The position numbers and the translations under genes were made by a program. Positions 1-4,830 of a stretch of DNA of 10,705 nt are shown piece after piece (position 1 is the first letter of the stretch; every line of letters starts with the position of its first letter). Origin of the DNA: Spongiicolonus versatilis (GTDB taxonomy: Bacteria; Pseudomonadota; Gammaproteobacteria; Arenicellales; Spongiicolonaceae); the NCBI GenBank assembly GCA_028286165.1, contig JAPYMU010000070.1, positions 1 through 10,705 on the forward strand. Reading direction: 5' to 3'. The notes under the pieces were generated by a model. The model had not been told where the DNA came from, did not search any database, and saw only the letters and a list, made by a program, of their open reading frames with translations.

Positions 1-21
1 AAATTTGGCTGCGGGTTTCAT
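1..21 (-). CDS. Start of a partial gene leaving the left edge (MKPAAKF...)
   Basis: Only seven codons are inside the window: ATG at 21-19 reading leftwards as M-K-P-A-A-K-F. A Shine-Dalgarno GGAGG lies on the minus strand at 35-31, nine bases before the ATG, and an extended -10 promoter lies at 68-60. Together these make this a credible gene start. The same start, ribosome binding site and leader recur in inverted orientation at the right edge (10670 onward), so this is one of at least two near-identical gene copies. A lysine followed by small residues could begin a signal peptide, but seven residues are too few to say. The function is unknown. Confidence 0.6.
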
Positions 22-52
22 GGTCAGGGTCCTCCGGTGGCGGTGAATGGTG
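1..52. repeat. 52-bp terminal inverted repeat, left copy
   Basis: Bases 1-52 are a perfect reverse complement of 10639-10690; the match stops at 53. The repeat covers the first seven codons of the outward gene plus its whole predicted 5' leader. It ends about where each promoter would start transcription. The window therefore runs into the same repeated gene at both ends. Confidence 0.95.
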
Positions 53-59
53 AGGGCGG

Positions 60-68
60 AGTGTAACA
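60..68 (-). promoter_or_regulatory. Extended -10 promoter of the left-edge gene
   Basis: On the minus strand 68-60 reads TGTTACACT, which is a TG-N-TAnnnT extended -10. The predicted start of transcription is near 53, at the boundary of the 52-bp repeat. No -35 box is recognisable at the expected distance. Confidence 0.5.
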
Positions 69-105
69 CATGCCAGGGCGGGGGGAGTCAATGCCGGCGG
101 AATGC

Positions 106-114
106 TGGTAGAAT
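106..114 (+). promoter_or_regulatory. Extended -10 promoter of the metY operon
   Basis: TGGTAGAAT at 106-114 combines a TG extension with a hexamer matching TATAAT at five of six positions. It predicts transcription from about 121, giving a 24-nt leader to the ATG at 145. No good -35 lies 16-18 bp upstream. Confidence 0.55.
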
Positions 115-144
115 GGCGCGGCCGCTGTTCGTTGCGGAGCGCAG

Positions 145-1452
145 ATGACCAAGCCCAAGCCGATTAAATTCAACACCCTCGCCCTGCACGCCGGCCAGCA
201 CCCCGACCCGGCCAGCGGCGCGCGGGCGGTGCCAATTTACCAGACCGCTTCCTACGTATTCCGCGACAGCGACCAGGCGGCGGCGATTTTTAATGTGGAG
301 CGCGCCGGGCATGTCTACTCGCGCATTACCAACCCCACCAACGCCGTGCTTGAGGAGCGCGTCGCCGCTTTGGAAGACGGCGTCGGCGCCATTGCCACCG
401 CCAGCGGCCAGGCCGCGCTGCATCTGGCGGTGGCGACTTTGATGGGGGCGGGGGCGCACATCGTCGCCTCGCGCTCGCTCTACGGCGGCTCGCACAACTT
501 GCTGGCCTACACCCTGCCGCGCTTCGGCATTCGCACGACTTTTGTGGACCCGCGCGACCACGCCGCCATTGCCGCCGCCATCGGCCCGGACACCCGGCTG
601 GTGTTCGGCGAGACGCTGGGCAATCCGGGGCTGGAAGTGCTGGACATTCCCCGGGTCGCCGCCATCGCCCATGAGCACGGGCTGCCGCTGCTGGTGGACT
701 CGACTTTTACCACGCCCTACCTGTGCCGGCCGCTGGAACTGGGCGCCGATTTGGTGTTTCACTCGGCGACCAAATTCCTCAGCGGCCACGGCGTGGTGAT
801 TGGCGGCGTGCTGGTGGACGGCGGCGGTTTTGACTGGGACGCAAGCGGCAAGTTCGCCACCCTCAGCGAGCCTTACGACGGCTTCCACGGCATGGTGTTC
901 ACCGAGGAGTTCGGCCCCGCCGCCTTCATCACCCGCGCAAGAAAAGAGGGCGCGCGCGATTTCGGCGCGTGCATGAGCGCGAATACGGCGTTTTTGATTT
1001 TGCAGGGGCTGGAAACCCTGCCGCTGCGGATGAAGGCGCACGTGGACAACGCGCGCAAGGTGGTGGAGTTTCTGGCGGCGCACCCGGCGGTGGCGGAGGT
1101 GGTGTGGCCGGAGTTGGCGTCGCATCCGGATCATGAATTGGCGAAAAAACTGCTGCCCCGAGGCTGCGGCGCGGTGTTCAGTTTCACCGTCAAGGGCGGC
1201 CGCGCCGCCGGGCGGGCGCTGATAGATAAACTGCGGGTGTTCTCGCACCTGGCCAATGTGGGTGACGCCAAGTCGCTGGTCATCCACCCGGCCAGCACCA
1301 CCCACCACCGCATGGACGACGCCGCGCTGGCCGCGGCCGGCATCTCGCCCGGCCTGGTGCGGCTGTCGGTGGGGCTGGAGGATGCGGAGGACCTGCTGGA
1401 AGATCTGGAGCGCGGCCTGCGCGCCGCGCAAAAAGTGCAGGGAAAACCGTGA
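145..1452 (+). CDS. metY: O-acetylhomoserine sulfhydrylase (PLP-dependent, Cys/Met metabolism family)
   Basis: This 435-residue cytoplasmic enzyme would make homocysteine directly from O-acetyl- (or O-succinyl-) homoserine and sulfide, the direct sulfhydrylation route to methionine. It is a fold-type I PLP enzyme of the Cys/Met family. The cofactor lysine is K210 in SATKF, the phosphate-binding Y58/R60 sit in YSRITNP, D185 lies in VDSTF, and the C-terminal SLVIHPASTTHH segment (377-388) is typical. Length and the HAGQ...AVPIYQT N-terminus fit MetY (about 430 residues) better than the shorter MetZ or MetB, but acyl-homoserine preference cannot be settled by eye. The start at 145 is supported by GGAG at 136-139. 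It is the first gene of a three-gene operon and its stop overlaps the next start by 4 nt (GTGA). Confidence 0.9.
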   Translation: MTKPKPIKFNTLALHAGQHPDPASGARAVPIYQTASYVFRDSDQAAAIFNVERAGHVYSRITNPTNAVLEERVAALEDGVGAIATASGQAALHLAVATLMGAGAHIVASRSLYGGSHNLLAYTLPRFGIRTTFVDPRDHAAIAAAIGPDTRLVFGETLGNPGLEVLDIPRVAAIAHEHGLPLLVDSTFTTPYLCRPLELGADLVFHSATKFLSGHGVVIGGVLVDGGGFDWDASGKFATLSEPYDGFHGMVFTEEFGPAAFITRARKEGARDFGACMSANTAFLILQGLETLPLRMKAHVDNARKVVEFLAAHPAVAEVVWPELASHPDHELAKKLLPRGCGAVFSFTVKGGRAAGRALIDKLRVFSHLANVGDAKSLVIHPASTTHHRMDDAALAAAGISPGLVRLSVGLEDAEDLLEDLERGLRAAQKVQGKP

Positions 1453-2246
1453 ACCTGCGGGTGCAAAACCGCGCCGCCTACGTGTTCAGCGGCGAGCGCG
1501 CGGTGGACGCAAAAAAAATGACCGTGGTTTTCATCCACGGCGCGGCGATGGACCACACGGTGTGGATTCTGCCGGCGCGTTATTTCATCCGCCACGGTTT
1601 TAATGTGCTGGCGGTGGACCTGCCCGGCCATGGCCGGTCCGGGGGGGAAGCGCTGGCCGATATCACCGCCATGGCCGACTGGATTGCGGAATTGCTGGGC
1701 GCGGCGGGCGTGGGGGAAGCCGCATTGGTGGGCCACAGCATGGGCTCGCTGGCGGCGTTGGAAACGGCGGCGCGGCACCCGCAACTGGCGCGCAGTTTGA
1801 CCCTGCTCGGCACCGCCTGCCCGATGCCGGTGGCCGAGCAGTTGCTGGCCGCCGCGCGCGACAACCGCCACGATGCCATTGACATGCTGACGCTGTGGGG
1901 CTACAGCCGCCGCGCGCAGCAGGGCGGCAGCGAGACGCCGGGCATGTGGATGGTGGCCGGCACCATGCGCCTGCTGGAGCGCGCCGCGCCGGGGGTGCTG
2001 TTTGCAGACTTGAATGCGTGCAACGAATACCGCCATGGCCTGGCCAGCGCGGCGCAGGTGCAGTGCCCGACTCTGCTCATCCTCGGCCGGGATGACGTCA
2101 TGACCCCGCCACGGCGCGCCATGGACGTGCAACGTGCGATTCCGGATGCGCGCATGACGGTGCTGGAAAACTGCGGCCACATCATGACCGCCGAGCAGCC
2201 CGACCGTGTGCTGGATGCGCTGGCAGCCAACGTGATTCCGCAATGA
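1449..2246 (+). CDS. Alpha/beta hydrolase
   Basis: This 265-residue protein has the alpha/beta hydrolase layout. The oxyanion-hole HG is at 30-31 in FIHGAAMDHTVW. The nucleophile elbow is GHSMG at 95-99 with Ser97. The acid is probably Asp216 in GRDDVMTP, and the catalytic His is His244 in NCGHIMTA. The family covers esterases, lactonases and C-C hydrolases, and the substrate cannot be deduced. It is not a MetX acetyltransferase, being too short and lacking that family's elbow, even though it follows metY. The GTG start at 1449 overlaps the metY stop. AGGGA precedes it, and the residues before the HG motif look like a normal first strand, so GTG is preferred over the ATG at codon 24. The stop overlaps the next gene by 4 nt (ATGA). 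No signal peptide is seen. Confidence 0.85.
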   Translation: MNLRVQNRAAYVFSGERAVDAKKMTVVFIHGAAMDHTVWILPARYFIRHGFNVLAVDLPGHGRSGGEALADITAMADWIAELLGAAGVGEAALVGHSMGSLAALETAARHPQLARSLTLLGTACPMPVAEQLLAAARDNRHDAIDMLTLWGYSRRAQQGGSETPGMWMVAGTMRLLERAAPGVLFADLNACNEYRHGLASAAQVQCPTLLILGRDDVMTPPRRAMDVQRAIPDARMTVLENCGHIMTAEQPDRVLDALAANVIPQ

Positions 2247-3232
2247 CCGGCGGCGGGGCGCGCTTTGATGTGCTCGGCATCGGCAACGCCATTGTCGACA
2301 CCCTGGCCGGCGCCGACGAGGAATTTCTTAAACAGCGCGGCCTGCGCAAAGGCGCCATGAACCTCGCCGATGCCGCAACCTCGGATGCGCTGGCGGCTTT
2401 GGTTAAGCCGCTGCGGGAATGCAGCGGCGGCTCGGTGGCCAACACCATCGCCGCGCTGGCCTCCTTCGGCAGCCGCTGCGCCTACATCGGCAAAGTGCGC
2501 GACGACCGGCTGGGCGCGGTGTTCCGCGACGACATGCGCGCCCTCGGCGTCACCTTTGACACGCCGCCCTCCCCGGCGGCCGCCGCTGCCGCCACCGCCC
2601 GGTGCATCGTGCTGGTCACGCCGGACGCGCGCCGCACCCTGCAGACCTACCTCGGCGCCTGCGTGGAACTCAGCGCCGATGATGTGGACGAAAGCACCGT
2701 GCGCGACTCGCGGGTGGTGTATCTGGAGGGCTACCTGTGGGACCCGCCGGCGGCGCGCCAGGCTTTTGTCAAAACCGCCGCCATCGCCCACGCCGCCGGG
2801 CGCGAGGTGGCGCTGACGTTGTCCGACCCGTTTTGCGTCGACCGCCACCGGGAAAGTTTCCGCGACCTGGTGGAAAACCACATTGACATTTTGTTCGCCA
2901 ACGAGTTGGAGGTGGTTTCGCTTTACCAGAGCGCAAACTTCACCGAGGCCATGCAAACCGTGCGCGGCAAAGTCAAAGTCGCCGCCCTCACCCGCAGCGC
3001 CAAAGGCTCGGTGGTGCTGTCCGGCGGTGAGTCGCACAGCGTGGATGCATGCCCGGTGGACCGGGTGGTGGACGACACCGGCGCCGGCGACGCCTACGCC
3101 GCCGGTTTCCTGCACGCCTTCAACCGCGGCCAGCCCCTGGCCGCCTGCGCCCGCCTCGGCGGCATCGCCGCGGCCGAAGTCATCAGCCACTACGGCGCCC
3201 GGCCGGAGGTTTCGCTGGCGGAATTGGCGTGA
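2243..3232 (+). CDS. PfkB-family carbohydrate kinase, adenosine-kinase-like
   Basis: This 329-residue kinase of the ribokinase/PfkB superfamily would phosphorylate a sugar or nucleoside using ATP. Diagnostic parts are the N-terminal FDVLGIGNAIVD strand, the substrate-binding SGGSVANT at 61-68, the FANELE segment at 218-223 and the PfkB signature DTGAGD at 278-283, with Asp283 as catalytic base. The overall pattern, including the SDPFCVDRH stretch near 194-202, matches proteins usually annotated as bacterial adenosine kinase. An adenosine kinase beside metY would make sense, since it salvages adenosine released by the S-adenosylmethionine cycle, but this is inference. It starts at an ATGA overlap with the hydrolase and has no Shine-Dalgarno of its own, so translation is probably coupled. 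It converges with the next gene, leaving only 24 bp. Confidence 0.85.
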   Translation: MTGGGARFDVLGIGNAIVDTLAGADEEFLKQRGLRKGAMNLADAATSDALAALVKPLRECSGGSVANTIAALASFGSRCAYIGKVRDDRLGAVFRDDMRALGVTFDTPPSPAAAAAATARCIVLVTPDARRTLQTYLGACVELSADDVDESTVRDSRVVYLEGYLWDPPAARQAFVKTAAIAHAAGREVALTLSDPFCVDRHRESFRDLVENHIDILFANELEVVSLYQSANFTEAMQTVRGKVKVAALTRSAKGSVVLSGGESHSVDACPVDRVVDDTGAGDAYAAGFLHAFNRGQPLAACARLGGIAAAEVISHYGARPEVSLAELA

Positions 3233-3256
3233 TTTTTTGCGCGGGTGTTTTTTGCC

Positions 3257-3604
3257 TCAGGCGGAACGGCGCTCGATGTGCTGCTTGATGTTGGCGTGGA
3301 TTTTTTCGTGCTCAAACTCCGGGGTGTGCACGCCGACCACGGTGAACGGCTGGCCGGCGAACTTGGCCTCCACCTGCTTCAGCCACGGGAAGGAGCGGTA
3401 GCAGTTCCAGCAACTGTAGGTCCAGAAGTCAATCAGCACCACCTGGCCGCGCAGGTCCTCCCGCAGCGACAGGGGCGCGCTGTTGAACCAGTCGCGCTGG
3501 TCGTGGTGGGTGAACTCGGGCGCGCGGTCGCCGAAAGCCGGGGCGACAGTGGCGACGCCGAGGGTGAGGGCGAGGGCGGTGAGGGCGGCGGTGAGGGTGC
3601 GCAT
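3257..3604 (-). CDS. Exported thioredoxin-like (redoxin) protein, C-terminally short
   Basis: This 115-residue protein starts with a Sec-type signal peptide (residues 1 to about 23, MRTL then an alanine/leucine core, probable cleavage near APA). It continues with the first half of a thioredoxin fold: strand VVLIDFWTYS, the redox pair CWNC at 65-68, and strand FTVVGVHTPEFEHEK. That pattern resembles TlpA/DipZ-type periplasmic thiol-disulfide proteins, normally about 150-190 residues. This one stops at ERRSA, before the strands and cis-proline loop that complete the fold. The sequence beyond the stop is antisense to pfkB, and no remnant of the missing half is seen in another frame. It could be a decayed gene or a genuine mini-redoxin. 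The start at 3604 has GGAG about 8 nt upstream and an extended -10 promoter at 3644-3636. The longer in-frame extension to 3721 lacks both and would bury the signal peptide. Confidence 0.7.
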   Translation of the reverse strand: MRTLTAALTALALTLGVATVAPAFGDRAPEFTHHDQRDWFNSAPLSLREDLRGQVVLIDFWTYSCWNCYRSFPWLKQVEAKFAGQPFTVVGVHTPEFEHEKIHANIKQHIERRSA

Positions 3605-3635
3605 GGCAATTCTCCGGTGGTGAAAGACTGGCCAC

Positions 3636-3644
3636 AGCATAGCA
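3636..3644 (-). promoter_or_regulatory. Extended -10 promoter of the thioredoxin-like gene
   Basis: The minus strand reads TGCTATGCT at 3644-3636, identical to the extended -10 at 10624-10632. It begins in the T-tract of the preceding terminator, so the gene has its own promoter immediately after that terminator. The predicted transcription start is near 3629, giving a 25-nt leader. Confidence 0.5.
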
Positions 3645-3673
3645 AAAAAGGAACGCCCCTTGCGGGGCGTTCC
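3644..3673 (-). terminator. Strong Rho-independent terminator (minus strand)
   Basis: Bases 3650-3673 form a perfect 10-bp stem (GGAACGCCCC / GGGGCGTTCC) with a four-base loop. Read on the minus strand it is followed directly by TTTTTT (3649-3644). On the plus strand the stem is followed by G residues, so it works only for leftward transcription. It ends either a small RNA starting near 3838 or readthrough from the enoyl-CoA hydratase gene. Confidence 0.85.
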
Positions 3674-3838
3674 GGGGGCGGGCGGGCGTTGCGGCTGCTG
3701 CGGGAAAAAAGGGAAAACCACAGCAGGCGCAAGCCGCCCCGGCCGGCCGGGAGCGGCGCCTGGGCGGCGCGGCCAACCACGTTCCGCGCGCCCCTCCTCC
3801 GTGAGGCGGCATCCATCGCCCGCTCCGGGGACGGCCGA
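3644..3838 (-). ncRNA. Candidate small RNA, about 190 nt, in the 3605-3933 gap
   Basis: The 329-bp gap between the thioredoxin-like and enoyl-CoA hydratase genes has no convincing protein gene; reading frames through it are arginine/proline-rich and match no family I recognise. It has the parts of a small-RNA gene on the minus strand. These are a CRP-like palindrome (3872-3887), a -10 element GTATAA (3850-3845) placed so that the palindrome centres near -41.5, and a strong terminator at 3673-3644. Inside is a GC-rich structured stretch with a near-perfect palindrome at 3733-3757 (GCCGC, CCCGGCC/GGCCGGG, GCGGC, one bulge) and a second pairing of GCGGCTGCTG (around 3688) with CAGCAG plus GCCGC downstream. 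I do not recognise 6S RNA, the SRP RNA tetraloop motif, RNase P or tmRNA signatures. The boundaries are predicted. Confidence 0.4.
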
Positions 3839-3844
3839 AATACC

Positions 3845-3850
3845 TTATAC
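3845..3850 (-). promoter_or_regulatory. -10 element of the candidate small RNA
   Basis: The minus strand reads GTATAA at 3850-3845 (or TATAAG one base on), predicting a start near 3838. The CRP-like palindrome upstream would then centre at about -41.5, the class II activator position, replacing a -35 box. The plus strand also contains TACAAT at 3848-3853, but no gene follows it on that strand before 4831. Confidence 0.4.
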
Positions 3851-3871
3851 AATGGGGGTTTGGGAAAGACG

Positions 3872-3887
3872 TGTGACTACGGTCACA
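3872..3887. promoter_or_regulatory. CRP-type binding site (TGTGA-N6-TCACA)
   Basis: TGTGACTACGGTCACA at 3872-3887 has both half-sites exactly as in the CRP consensus, within a 7-bp perfect inverted repeat (GTGTGAC / GTCACAC, 3871-3888). The surrounding bases are not a coding sequence. A CRP/Vfr-family regulator is the natural reading; a plain hairpin is the alternative. Confidence 0.55.
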
Positions 3888-3906
3888 CTTTGGCGGTTTT
3901 TTTTAA

Positions 3907-3931
3907 CTTTTTTGCCCGGCGGGCGAAAAAG
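3907..3931. repeat. Snap-back hairpin after the enoyl-CoA hydratase stop
   Basis: CTTTTTTGCCC (3907-3917) pairs with GGGCGAAAAAG (3921-3931), an 11-bp stem with one G-T pair and a 3-base loop. It begins 3 nt past the stop codon of the minus-strand gene. Its T-run pairs with its A-run and is followed by TTAAAAAAAA on the minus strand, so it is not a classical terminator for either strand. It may protect the mRNA 3' end. Confidence 0.5.
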
Positions 3932-3933
3932 CC

Positions 3934-4707
3934 TTATTTATTGCGCCATTCCGGCTTGCGCTTCTCGGCGAAAGCGGCCATGCCTTCTTTTTGGTCCTCG
4001 CTGGCAAACAGCGACTGAAACAGCCGCCGCTCAAACAGCACGCCCTCGCGCAGGGCGGTTTCATATGCTTTTTTGACCGCCTCTTTGGTCATCAGCGTGG
4101 ACGGGCGCGATTTGGCGGCGATGGCGTTGGCGGTCTTCACCGCCTCCTCCACCAGGTCGGCGGCCGGCACGATGCGGCTCACCAGCCCGGCGCGCTCGGC
4201 CTCGGCGGCGTCCATCATGCGGCCGGTGAGGCACATTTCCATGGCCTTGGACTTGCCGATGTAGCGGGTCAGCCGCTGGGTGCCGCCGGCGCCGGGGATG
4301 ACGCCGAGGTTGATTTCGGGCTGGCCGAATTTGGCGTTGTCGGCGGCGAGGATGAAGTCGCACATCATCGCCAACTCGCAGCCGCCGCCCAGGGCGTAGC
4401 CGGCCACCGCCGCAATCACCGGCTTGCGGCAGGCGTCCACCCGCTCCCAGTGGGCGGTGATGAAGTCCTCGGCGTAGGCCTCCATGTAGGTTTTGCCTTT
4501 CATCTCCTTGATGTCGGCGCCGGCGGCGAAGGCTTTTTCGCTGCCGGTCAAAACGATGGCGCCGATGGCGTCGTCACCCTCGGCCGCGTCAAGCGCGCGG
4601 CCCAACTCCATCATCATGGGCGTGGACAGGGCGTTCAAGGCCTGGGGACGGTTAAGCGTGACCAGCATGGCGCGGTCGCGGGTTTGGACTGTGAGGAATT
4701 GATGCAT
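3934..4707 (-). CDS. Short-chain enoyl-CoA hydratase (crotonase family)
   Basis: This 257-residue cytoplasmic enzyme would hydrate trans-2-enoyl-CoA to 3-hydroxyacyl-CoA in beta-oxidation or a related acyl-CoA pathway. Crotonase features are complete: LVTLNRPQALNALS near the N-terminus, the oxyanion-hole segment FAAGADIKEM at 60-69, GGGCELAMMCD with catalytic Glu111, and GQPEINLGVIPGAGGTQRL with the second catalytic Glu131. The 20-residue spacing of the two glutamates matches true hydratases. The length is normal and there is no targeting signal. The start is the ATG at 4707, with GGAG at 4718-4715 and a promoter at 4738-4730. An in-frame ATG at 4755 would lie upstream of that promoter. It is divergent from the acyl-CoA synthetase gene across a shared regulatory region, which supports a common role in short-chain acyl-CoA metabolism. 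Confidence 0.92.
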   Translation of the reverse strand: MHQFLTVQTRDRAMLVTLNRPQALNALSTPMMMELGRALDAAEGDDAIGAIVLTGSEKAFAAGADIKEMKGKTYMEAYAEDFITAHWERVDACRKPVIAAVAGYALGGGCELAMMCDFILAADNAKFGQPEINLGVIPGAGGTQRLTRYIGKSKAMEMCLTGRMMDAAEAERAGLVSRIVPAADLVEEAVKTANAIAAKSRPSTLMTKEAVKKAYETALREGVLFERRLFQSLFASEDQKEGMAAFAEKRKPEWRNK

Positions 4708-4729
4708 GGCTTTTCTCCGGTGGCGGTGC

Positions 4730-4738
4730 AATGTAGCA
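4730..4738 (-). promoter_or_regulatory. Extended -10 promoter of the enoyl-CoA hydratase gene
   Basis: The minus strand reads TGCTACATT at 4738-4730, predicting transcription from about 4723 and a 16-nt leader carrying GGAG. Its upstream region contains the 21-bp-periodic repeat at 4749-4790. Confidence 0.5.
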
Positions 4739-4748
4739 CAAAAATGAC

Positions 4749-4790
4749 GGTGCAACCGGTGGAAACGGTGGTTGCACCTGTGGAAACGGC
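4749..4790. promoter_or_regulatory. Candidate operator: 9-bp inverted arms and 21-bp direct repeat
   Basis: GGTGCAACC (4749-4757) and GGTTGCACC (4770-4778) are perfect 9-bp inverted arms with a 12-bp spacer. GTGGAAACGG occurs at 4759-4768 and again at 4780-4789, exactly 21 bp (two helical turns) apart. The stretch lies between the two divergent promoters and reaches into the -35 region of the rightward one. This is what a dimeric regulator site controlling both genes would look like. The regulator is not in the window and I do not match the site to a known family. Confidence 0.5.
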
Positions 4791-4801
4791 GGCCGCCGCG
4801 C

Positions 4802-4807
4802 TATAAT
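4802..4807 (+). promoter_or_regulatory. Consensus -10 (TATAAT) of the acyl-CoA synthetase gene
   Basis: A perfect TATAAT at 4802-4807 predicts transcription from about 4814 and a 17-nt leader with GGAGG. The -35 position (near 4779-4784, TGTGGA) is poor and lies inside the direct repeat, so an activator may be needed. Confidence 0.6.
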
Positions 4808-4830
4808 CGGCAAAAACGCGGGAGGACGCG

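Noticed and set aside
88..1431. Long minus-strand open frame (447 codons) opposite metY, and similar frames at 1131-2243, 1901-3190 and 4801-6381
   Set aside because: They are antisense to clearly recognised enzymes, rich in Arg/His/Gly/Gln and match no family. Stop-free antisense frames are expected at this GC content.
1511..1518. Run of eight A followed by TG in the alpha/beta hydrolase gene, a possible slippage site or internal start
   Set aside because: The frame is intact on both sides, the GTG start gives a normal N-terminus, and there is no Shine-Dalgarno for the internal ATG. A run of eight A alone is weak evidence.
3644..3838. Identification of the gap RNA as 6S, SRP, RNase P or tmRNA
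   Set aside because: None of the conserved motifs of these RNAs could be found in the minus-strand sequence, so it is left as an unnamed candidate.
3433..3852. Minus-strand frame starting at 3852 (MYKVFRPSPERAMD...) across the candidate small RNA
   Set aside because: Arg/Pro/Ser-rich, it overlaps the redoxin gene in another frame and reads through a strong terminator. There is no Shine-Dalgarno and the ATG lies upstream of the predicted transcription start.
3907..3931. Hairpin after the enoyl-CoA hydratase gene considered as a terminator
   Set aside because: It is not followed by a T-tract on the transcribed strand; the T-run is on the 5' side of the stem and pairs with the A-run.
3245..4018. 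Plus-strand open frame of 257 codons through the redoxin gene and the gap
   Set aside because: The first part is antisense to the signal-peptide and CWNC coding sequence, and the composition is low-complexity Gly/Glu/Arg. It has no ribosome binding site or recognisable domain.
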